From contig JALUTE010000020.1 of assembly GCA_027058255.1 (NCBI GenBank), positions 1 through 6,809 of the forward strand: a stretch of 6,809 nt of DNA, in the 5' to 3' direction. The position numbers and the translations under genes were made by a program. Below the pieces are notes generated by a model. It was given only the letters and a program-made list of their open reading frames with translations, was not told where the DNA came from and ran no database searches. Positions 1 through 5,078 of this stretch are shown here, one piece after another (position 1 is the first letter of the stretch; the number at the start of each line of letters is the position of its first letter). The stretch is from Methyloligella sp. GTDB taxonomy: Bacteria > Pseudomonadota > Alphaproteobacteria > Rhizobiales > JALUTE01.

Positions 1-746
1 CCTCGCCGGCAGCGCCGGCAGCCGGCGAGGTGTCCAGCGCCCTGCCGCCGACCGACGCGACGCCGCCCGAAGGGATGAGCCTCGCCGATCTGCCGCCCGG
101 CGTGCAGGAGGAGCTCGTGCCCATCATTCCCAACGTGCCGGCTGCCCCCTCCGGTGGCAACAGCTCCGCCGTCACGGTGCCGGAGGCGATCCAGCCGCCT
201 GCACCGACCCCGCAGCCCGCCAGCCCGAGCGCCCTTGCTCCGGCCCTCGAGCCGGAGGCCGCCCAGCCGGACACCGACGACGACGAGGAGCTCGGCGGCC
301 TTCCGTCGGACATAAAGGGCCTGAGCGCCCCCACCCAGGCCGACATTGCGGCGGCCCCGAAGATCAACCGGCAGCGGCGCGCGGCCCTGTCCTCCGGCCC
401 CGTGGTTCCCGATCCCGGAAGGCCGGAGACGGCAAGCCCCCCCGCGCCCTCCGCAAGCGCCATCGTGAAGGCGAAGGAGCACATCCGCCGCGGCGACCGC
501 CTCATGCGCAATGGCGACGTCGCAGGCGCGCGCAAGCTCTATCTGGATGCCGCTCGCTTCAGTGCGCCCCATGCCGCGCTGGCACTCGGGCGGTCCTATG
601 ATCCGAACTATTTCCGCAGGATCAAATCGCCCAATGCGAAGCCGGACGCGGCCACCGCGCTGCAATGGTACCGCAAGGCGGTTGCCGGCGGTCTTCCCTC
701 CGCACAGGTGAAGATTGCGCGCCTTCTGAAAACCATGGGCCAGTAG
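1..746 (+). CDS. Pro/Ala-rich protein with C-terminal TPR/Sel1-like module (5' end outside window)
   Basis: The frame is open from base 3 with no stop, so the gene starts upstream. The GTG at 30 has no convincing ribosome site and is probably internal. The stop is TAG at 744-746. The visible part begins with about 120 residues of low-complexity Pro/Ala/Ser with an acidic patch (DTDDDEE, near codon 85), which looks like a disordered linker. The last 95 residues are helical. A segment of the type GDRLMRNGDVAGARKLYLDA is followed by a small-residue helix ending GRSYDPNYF and then ALQWYRKAVAGG, the spacing of degenerate TPR/Sel1 repeats. Many alphaproteobacterial proteins share this C-terminal pattern after a long Pro/Ala region, and they are usually annotated as TPR or hypothetical proteins. 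No catalytic motif is visible. A protein-protein interaction role is likely, but partner and location are unknown because the N-terminus is missing. The gene converges on the leftward TlpA operon. Confidence 0.75.
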   Translation, partial: SPAAPAAGEVSSALPPTDATPPEGMSLADLPPGVQEELVPIIPNVPAAPSGGNSSAVTVPEAIQPPAPTPQPASPSALAPALEPEAAQPDTDDDEELGGLPSDIKGLSAPTQADIAAAPKINRQRRAALSSGPVVPDPGRPETASPPAPSASAIVKAKEHIRRGDRLMRNGDVAGARKLYLDAARFSAPHAALALGRSYDPNYFRRIKSPNAKPDAATALQWYRKAVAGGLPSAQVKIARLLKTMGQ

Positions 747-812
747 CGCGGCTGGAACCCGCCATCAGCGCTCCGTCTGCCTGATCGGCGGTCCGGAGCG
801 AGGTGCGATACA

Positions 813-842
813 GGGCCGGACAGCCATGTCCGGCCCGCTTTT
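813..842 (+). terminator. Intrinsic (Rho-independent) terminator after the TPR-type gene
   Basis: A perfect 10-bp inverted repeat, GGGCCGGACA (813-822) and TGTCCGGCCC (827-836), encloses a 4-base GCCA loop. It is followed by GC and four T (839-842). It lies 66 nt after the TAG of the rightward gene, in the 154-nt convergent gap, which is the right place to end that transcript. Read leftward, the same stem is not followed by a T-run, so it is at best a weak terminator for the opposing operon. Upstream in the same gap, two mutually exclusive weaker hairpins can be drawn (arms 764-768/781-785 and 770-775/794-799). Confidence 0.8.
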
Positions 843-900
843 CACGCTCCCTCGCGGCGCCGACCCATCGTGCCAGAAACGATTGCACAGACCGCAGTTC

Positions 901-1482
901 TTACTTCGTGCCGCGCAGCGCGAGTACGGCATCCAGGATCGCCGGATCGTCCCATTCGCGCCCACCGATCGCCTTCAAGACCATGCGCCCGGCGGGATCG
1001 ACGACCACCGTGGTGGGCAGGCCGATGGTCCGCCAGGCGCGCGAGACGGCGCCGGTCTTGTCGATCAGGACCGGAAAGGTGATGTCGTAATCAGTCAGAA
1101 ACGCCCAGATCCTGTCCTCATTGCCCCCCACATGGATGGCAAGGAGCACCACCCCCTTGTCCTTCACCTTCCGCCAGGCGCGCTCCATGGCGGGCATCTC
1201 CTTGCGGCAGGGCGGACACCAGGTGGCCCAGAAATTCACGATGAGAACCTTGCCGGCCCAATCCTCGAGGGTGCGCATCGTGCCATCGGTGTCGGGAAGG
1301 CGAAAGGCCGGCGCTTGCGGCTTTCCGGGAATGGGCTGAAGCAGCCGGCGCATCTTTCCGGCCTCGGCGGGCGAAAAGGGGCCGCTCGCCGCGGCAAACA
1401 GGCCGGCAATCAGACCGAGCGACAGCATCGCCAGCACCGCCAGGACGGCGGGCGTGATACGCAGGGACATGGCTCGTCTCAT
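901..1482 (-). CDS. TlpA/ResA-like membrane-anchored thioredoxin
   Basis: A thiol-disulfide oxidoreductase of the TlpA/ResA/DsbE group, 193 residues from the chosen start. Residues about 11-31 form one hydrophobic segment that should act as membrane anchor or uncleaved signal, placing the thioredoxin fold on the periplasmic side. The fold begins near PAFRLPDTDG (58-67). The active site is WATWCPPC, with cysteines at 89 and 92. The cis-proline loop is GLPTT (Pro156). This family reduces disulfides in exported proteins such as apocytochromes c or copper-site proteins, usually fed by CcdA or DsbD, neither of which is in the window. The start at 1482 is preferred because its ATG overlaps the upstream stop as ATGA, the usual sign of translational coupling. 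In-frame ATGs at 1491 and 1470 are alternatives. It is the last gene of the three-gene exported operon. No cytochrome-maturation genes are nearby, so a role dedicated to its operon partners is plausible but unproven. Confidence 0.9.
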   Translation of the reverse strand: MRRAMSLRITPAVLAVLAMLSLGLIAGLFAAASGPFSPAEAGKMRRLLQPIPGKPQAPAFRLPDTDGTMRTLEDWAGKVLIVNFWATWCPPCRKEMPAMERAWRKVKDKGVVLLAIHVGGNEDRIWAFLTDYDITFPVLIDKTGAVSRAWRTIGLPTTVVVDPAGRMVLKAIGGREWDDPAILDAVLALRGTK

Positions 1483-2141
1483 TGTCCGCATTCGAGCCCC
1501 CGGATGCGCGCGCTGTGCCGCTCATCCCCGTTCAGCCAATGGACCTCGAGATCGATCCGGGCTCCCGCGGGAATGGGAAAGGTGATCATGCCCCAATTGT
1601 AATCGGTCGGCCCATAGGTCTGGCGGGTCGGGAAGAGCGCCCAGTGGAAGGCAACGCCAGCGGTCTCGTCGGCGCCGCGCGCCTTCCAGACCTTGGCCCA
1701 GTCCTCGCGCAGGCGCGGCGCGATGGACCGGCCGTTCCAATGCGCCCGCCATTGCTTGAGCAGAATGACCACGGGCGGGCTTCCCGGCCTCTCATGCGCG
1801 CTGCCCATGGAGGAGCCGAAAATGCACACGCTTTGCACCACGAACTCCGTATCCGCCTTGGTAAAGCCGCGCCCGCCGAGAAAGGCGCGCACATTGTCGG
1901 GGCGAAGCTGGGTGAGGGTGAGCTTCAGGCCCTGGCCGCGATAGTGCCATTGCACGACGCCGGGACCGCTCGGAATGCTCGGATCCGCCGCCTCCCCCGC
2001 CGATTGCGCCCAAGAGGGCCCGACGCTCGGCGAGACCATGAGAACGGCAAACGCGATCCGGAGCACGGCACGGGCGAGGCGCCGGCTCAGCCCTGGCGCC
2101 TGCCCCTGTCCGCGTGCTCCATCATGCACCGCGTCTCGCAT
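1479..2141 (-). CDS. Conserved-looking exported protein of unknown function
   Basis: I do not recognise a named family. The 220-residue product has an N-terminal basic stretch (SRRLARAVLR), a hydrophobic core and a likely signal-peptidase site after SWA (about residue 45), so the mature part should be periplasmic. The mature part is rich in Trp and aromatic residues and looks like a beta-rich soluble domain: QWHYRGQGLKL near 64-74, ALFPTRQTYGPTDYNWGMI near 168-186, and a C-terminal IDLEVHWLNGD. It has exactly two cysteines, C106 and C218 (third from the end), which could form a disulfide. The larger open frame to 2234 would overlap the upstream gene. A GGGGGAG ribosome site at 2154-2160 points to the ATG at 2141 or the GTG at 2144 (spacer 12 or 9 nt), so the start may be one codon longer. 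It sits between a hydrolase and a thioredoxin in one operon. Existence is fairly sure. Function is unknown. Confidence 0.75.
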   Translation of the reverse strand: MRDAVHDGARGQGQAPGLSRRLARAVLRIAFAVLMVSPSVGPSWAQSAGEAADPSIPSGPGVVQWHYRGQGLKLTLTQLRPDNVRAFLGGRGFTKADTEFVVQSVCIFGSSMGSAHERPGSPPVVILLKQWRAHWNGRSIAPRLREDWAKVWKARGADETAGVAFHWALFPTRQTYGPTDYNWGMITFPIPAGARIDLEVHWLNGDERHSARIRGLECGQ

Positions 2142-2153
2142 CACCCGGCCAGG

Positions 2154-2160
2154 CTCCCCC
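2154..2160 (-). promoter_or_regulatory. Ribosome binding site for the unknown exported protein
   Basis: GGGGGAG on the minus strand begins immediately after the TGA of the hydrolase gene (2161-2163). Its GGAG core is 9 nt from a GTG (2144) and 12 nt from an ATG (2141). It argues against the longer open frame that reaches back into the hydrolase gene. Confidence 0.55.
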
Positions 2161-3150
2161 TCATCCGCCGAGAAACGCCTCGATGGCGTCGGCCGCATCC
2201 TCGGCAAAGAAGTCTCGGAAGAAATGATCCGCATCCTCGATCACCGCGAGCGAGACGTGCTCGTTCGCGGCCGCGATCGGCTTGACCGCGTCAACGAGCC
2301 CCGTGACCACCTGATCCTCCGTGCCGACAATGACCAGAACCGGCACCTTGATCCTGGTGAGCAGGCTGGGGGTGTCACGGCGCGCATCGGGTGCGTAATA
2401 ATTGACGAAGGCGGCGGCCGTCACCTTGGCATCCTTGCAATAGATGAAGCCGACCTTCTCCAGAAAGGCATCGCCCTTGCCGGCGGCGACCATCTTGCGC
2501 GCACGCGCCAGCACCTCGGCGAGCGGCGTGCCATAGCGCTTGGCATAGCTCTTCGCCGCCTCGTCGGCGCTCCAGCGCATGGGCGCGAGCAGCACGACCT
2601 GGCTCACAACGGGATCGGGGCGCTCGACGGCGAACCACGCGGTCTGGTTGCCGCCGCGGGAATGGCCCATCAGAACCACGCGCTTTGCGCCCTTGGCCTT
2701 GAGCCAGCCGAGCCAAGCGCCGATCTCGTCGAGGGCATCGGTGTGCCGGTGCGTGTGGGGCGTGGCGCAGTCATACATGCCGGTGCGCTTGTCGAGCCCG
2801 AGGCTCAGGCTGATGGCGAGGCTGTTCCAGCCGCGCTCGGCAAGGGCCGTCTGCATGGCGCGGATCACCTCCATGCCATTGTGGGCCAGCGTGCCATGGG
2901 TGATCAGGATGACGCCATCGGCGAGCGTCTTGCCCTCGGCCTGAACGAGCTTGGCATTGAGGGTGAGGCCCTTGTGGGCCAGCGTCACGGCCTGTCCCCC
3001 GGTATCGGCGAGGAGGGCGCGCGGCGAGGCGATGGCGAGAGCAGCCAGCGCGAACAGGGCCAGGATCAGGCCGCGGGCAGCGGACAAGCGCAGGCAGCGC
3101 CTTGCGCGCGGCGGGCGGTGGCAGGCGGAGGCGGCATGAGCAAACGGCAC
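2161..3150 (-). CDS. Exported alpha/beta-hydrolase
   Basis: A serine hydrolase of the alpha/beta-hydrolase fold, 329 residues from the GTG start. The signal peptide has a basic region (RPPRARRCLRLSAAR), a hydrophobic core LILALFALAALAIA and probable cleavage near ALLA (about residue 48). The nucleophile elbow is GHSRGG with Ser164. The likely acid is Asp279 in GTEDQ and the likely base is His309 in DADHF. H85-G86 in the ITHGT turn fits the oxyanion-hole strand. Substrate cannot be predicted; an ester or acyl substrate in the envelope is the family expectation. An unusual stretch, DCATPHTHRHTD (127-138), combines a cysteine with three alternating histidines, and a second exported cysteine lies at 238. 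The GTG at 3150 is preferred over the ATG at 3204 because GGGAGGAA lies just upstream of it and a possible promoter lies further up. It is the first gene of the operon with the unknown exported protein and the TlpA-like thioredoxin. Confidence 0.88.
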   Translation of the reverse strand: MPFAHAASACHRPPRARRCLRLSAARGLILALFALAALAIASPRALLADTGGQAVTLAHKGLTLNAKLVQAEGKTLADGVILITHGTLAHNGMEVIRAMQTALAERGWNSLAISLSLGLDKRTGMYDCATPHTHRHTDALDEIGAWLGWLKAKGAKRVVLMGHSRGGNQTAWFAVERPDPVVSQVVLLAPMRWSADEAAKSYAKRYGTPLAEVLARARKMVAAGKGDAFLEKVGFIYCKDAKVTAAAFVNYYAPDARRDTPSLLTRIKVPVLVIVGTEDQVVTGLVDAVKPIAAANEHVSLAVIEDADHFFRDFFAEDAADAIEAFLGG

Positions 3151-3158
3151 GATCGGTG

Positions 3159-3168
3159 TTCCTCCCTC
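3159..3168 (-). promoter_or_regulatory. Ribosome binding site deciding the hydrolase GTG start
   Basis: GAGGGAGGAA on the minus strand ends 8 nt before the GTG at 3148-3150 (GGAGG core spacing 10 nt). The upstream ATG at 3204 has no such site, so the 18 extra codons are probably untranslated leader. Confidence 0.65.
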
Positions 3169-3194
3169 GGGCTTGCGTGTGCGGGCTGCGGGCC

Positions 3195-3223
3195 AATAAG
3201 GCAATTTCGCGGCGGGCCGTCAA
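3195..3223 (-). promoter_or_regulatory. Possible sigma-70-type promoter for the hydrolase/TlpA operon
   Basis: On the minus strand, TTGACG (3218-3223, five of six bases of a -35 consensus) is followed after 17 nt by CTTATT (3195-3200), a poor -10 element. The AT-richer patch stands out in GC-rich surroundings. It lies in the 142-nt gap between the Sel1-repeat gene and the hydrolase gene, where a new promoter would be expected. Transcription would start near 3188, leaving a leader of about 40 nt that contains the ribosome site. The weak -10 keeps confidence low. Confidence 0.35.
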
Positions 3224-3270
3224 GGAGAAGGCAACGCCGCCGTGGTCGCTTCCGGCACGCCGGCCGCCTC

Positions 3271-3301
3271 AGGGCAGAACTCGGGGCAGAACTCAGGGCA
3301 G
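3271..3301. repeat. 12-bp tandem repeat at the 3' end of the Sel1-repeat gene
   Basis: AGGGCAGAACTC at 3271-3282 is followed by GGGGCAGAACTC (3283-3294) and a partial third copy (3295-3301), about 2.6 copies in all. The repeat includes the stop codon of the leftward Sel1-repeat gene (TGA at 3293-3295). The downstream copy has a second in-frame TGA at 3269-3271, eight codons later. It looks like a small slippage duplication. Confidence 0.7.
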
Positions 3302-4384
3302 GAGATGCGCCTCGCGCCAGGCGGCGGCCGCGCGCTCGGCAGCCGCGCGCTGTGCCTTCGGCAGAGAGGCCACGATCACGTCGAGGCGCATGTCGCTCAC
3401 CCCGGCGGCGCGGGCGATCAGGTGCCATTTCGCCGCCTCGACGGGATTGCGCTCGAAGACCACGCCATAGGCCAGGAGCCGCGCCAGGCGGTTCTGGGCG
3501 ACCGGATTGCCCTTGAGGGCCGCGCTGCGAAAGAGCTCGGCCGCACGCCGCGGGTCCTTCTTCACACCGCGCCCCTTGAACAGCATGACCGCATATTCCA
3601 CCTCCGCCTCGGGCAGGCCGGCGGCCGCGGCCTTGCCGATCCATTCCGCCGCCTTGGTGACGTCCTCCGGAACGCCGCGACCAATGCTGTAGAGCACCCC
3701 GAGATCATATTGCGCCTGGGCGTGCCCCTGTGCGGCCGCCGCCTCGAACCAGCGCACGGCCTGGCGCACATCCGCGGGCCGGCCATCGCCGTCCACATAG
3801 ATGAGCGCGAGATTGTACTGGGCGACCGCCAGCCCGGCCTTGGCGGCCTTCTCGAACAGGTCCGCGGCGCGCTTGCGATCGCGCGGCACGCCGCGCCCCT
3901 CCGCATAGAGGAGGCCCAGGGCGAAGGCCGCCTCCATGTCGCCGCGCCGGGCGCCGGCCTCATACCATCGGGCCGCCTCGGCAAGGCTCTGAGGAACGCC
4001 AAGGCCACGAGCGAAAATCTCGCCGGCCAGCGTATGGGCCGCCGCATGCCCCTGGGCTGCGGCCTTGCGGGCGAGCTCCAGCGCGGACAGGTAGCGGCCG
4101 AGCTCGAAAGCCTCGAAAGCCCGGTCGGCGAGGCTGGCCGCCTTGGCGGAGGACCTCGCGCCCTTTGCGGCCTTCCCGGACCGCTTGCTCCGCCTGCCGG
4201 GCTCCGAGCGGTGCTTGCGCCCCGTCTTCCCTTTCGCGAGAGGCAGCCGATCGCCCTTGCGCGCAACCGGCACCGTTTCGGTCCGGCGCAACCACGCATT
4301 CGGCTCGGATGCGGGAGCGGGCGCGGCCGCCAGCCCCATGAGCCCCGCCAAGATGAGAGCTGCGAGCAAAAAGCGCCGTGTCAT
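3293..4384 (-). CDS. Exported Sel1-repeat (TPR-like) protein
   Basis: The 363-residue product has a signal peptide (MTRRFLLAALILAGLMGLAA, probable cleavage near APAS, residue 26). A strongly basic linker follows at about 42-82, full of Lys, Arg and Ser. After that come about six Sel1-like repeats from about 115 to 330. Each has the pattern A-x-x-x-LG-x-LY-x-x-GRGVP-x-D-x-x-x-AA-x-W/F-x-x-AA-x-x-G, for example LGLLYAEGRGVPRD and LGVLYSIGRGVPED. Sel1 repeats form helical solenoids that bind other proteins, and exported bacterial versions often work in the envelope. There are no catalytic motifs. A longer open frame to 4891 exists only as a shadow of the ThiE-like gene. The ATG at 4384 is chosen because it starts a clear signal peptide and has AGAGG 7 nt upstream (4392-4396). 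It follows the ThiE-like gene by 34 nt and is probably co-transcribed with it. The basic linker between signal and repeats is the odd part. Confidence 0.88.
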   Translation of the reverse strand: MTRRFLLAALILAGLMGLAAAPAPASEPNAWLRRTETVPVARKGDRLPLAKGKTGRKHRSEPGRRSKRSGKAAKGARSSAKAASLADRAFEAFELGRYLSALELARKAAAQGHAAAHTLAGEIFARGLGVPQSLAEAARWYEAGARRGDMEAAFALGLLYAEGRGVPRDRKRAADLFEKAAKAGLAVAQYNLALIYVDGDGRPADVRQAVRWFEAAAAQGHAQAQYDLGVLYSIGRGVPEDVTKAAEWIGKAAAAGLPEAEVEYAVMLFKGRGVKKDPRRAAELFRSAALKGNPVAQNRLARLLAYGVVFERNPVEAAKWHLIARAAGVSDMRLDVIVASLPKAQRAAAERAAAAWREAHLLP

Positions 4385-4418
4385 GACAAAACCTCTGACG
4401 ATGCCCTGGCCTCGCGGA

Positions 4419-5060
4419 TCAGCGCGGTGCGTCCGTCTTGCCTCGCCCTTGGCTGCGAGGAGCGCTGCGAAGCGCCGCCTCGAGCGCCGCAACCGGCCCA
4501 CCGGCCGCTGCCTGAAACGCCGCGCCGAGGGCGATGAAATCGGCGCCCGCGCGGGCAAGCTCCACCGCCTCTGCGATATCGGCCACATCCCACGCCACGC
4601 ATGGCACCTCGAAGAGCTCCGCCCACCAGGCGATGCGCGCGCGCCGGGCCGCGCGGTCGCCCTCGCGCCCGCCGAGCGCCGCGAAGGCGAGATAGTCCGC
4701 CCCCTTCTCGCCGAGGACCATGGCCTCGTGACGGGTCTCGCCGACGCCGACCCCGACAATGGCATCGCTGCCGAGCACGGCGCGCGCGCCGTCATAGCGC
4801 TCGGCAAGGCCGGGCCCGTGCGCAAGATGCACGCCATCGGCGCCGAGCCGGCGCGCCTCGGCCGGATCATCGGCAATGAGAACGGCAACATTGTGGGCCT
4901 GGGCCCGGGCGAGGAGATCGCGCCCCGCCTCCCCCACCGGCACCGCGCCCGAGAGCAGCAGGGCCGCCACGTCGCCCGCCTCGAGCGCGTGGGCGCAGGC
5001 GTCCACGTCGCGGGCCATCAGGGGATGGGGCGCGATGAGATAGAGCCGTGGCGTGGTCAT
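4419..5060 (-). CDS. Divergent ThiE/TenI-family (thiamine-phosphate synthase-like) protein
   Basis: A 213-residue TIM-barrel protein of the thiamine-phosphate synthase superfamily, of usual length. The clearest family marks are LIADDPAEARRLGADGVHLA (61-80), GVGVGETRHEAMVLGEKGADYLAF (103-126) and the last strand ARAGADFIALGAAF (169-182). Key residues of true ThiE enzymes are changed. The strand that normally carries Gln-x-Arg-x-Lys reads ALLLSGAV (33-40). The usual Asn-Asp is Ala-Asp (A63-D64). The phosphate-binding Ser-Thr-His reads Gly-Val-Gly. The late Gly-Gly-Ile turn is absent. It is therefore probably not a normal ThiE, so no gene symbol is given. As I recall, similar divergent ThiE-like genes sit beside Sel1/TPR genes in other Alphaproteobacteria, which would suggest a conserved pair. 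It starts 18 nt after the guaA stop with a GGAG about 10 nt before the ATG. No thiamine genes and no THI-box are seen. Confidence 0.8.
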   Translation of the reverse strand: MTTPRLYLIAPHPLMARDVDACAHALEAGDVAALLLSGAVPVGEAGRDLLARAQAHNVAVLIADDPAEARRLGADGVHLAHGPGLAERYDGARAVLGSDAIVGVGVGETRHEAMVLGEKGADYLAFAALGGREGDRAARRARIAWWAELFEVPCVAWDVADIAEAVELARAGADFIALGAAFQAAAGGPVAALEAALRSAPRSQGRGKTDAPR

Positions 5061-5078
5061 CGCATCGCCGCTCCGTCC

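Noticed and set aside
1..30. Perfect 10-bp inverted repeat (CCTCGCCGGC / GCCGGCGAGG) at the left edge
   Set aside because: It lies in the open frame of an Ala/Pro-rich region, where GCC/GGC-rich codons make such palindromes common by chance. There is no T-run and no gene boundary.
30..32. GTG as the true start of the first gene
   Set aside because: No good ribosome site precedes it, the frame is open to the window edge, and the upstream codons have the same Ala/Pro composition.
1975..3516. Rightward open frame of 513 codons opposite the hydrolase
   Set aside because: The leftward frame carries a signal peptide and a full catalytic triad. The rightward one has no domain-like pattern and no ribosome site that I can see.
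4385..5078. TPP riboswitch (THI-box) controlling the ThiE-like gene
   Set aside because: The gap before the gene is only 18 nt and no THI-box core is visible nearby.
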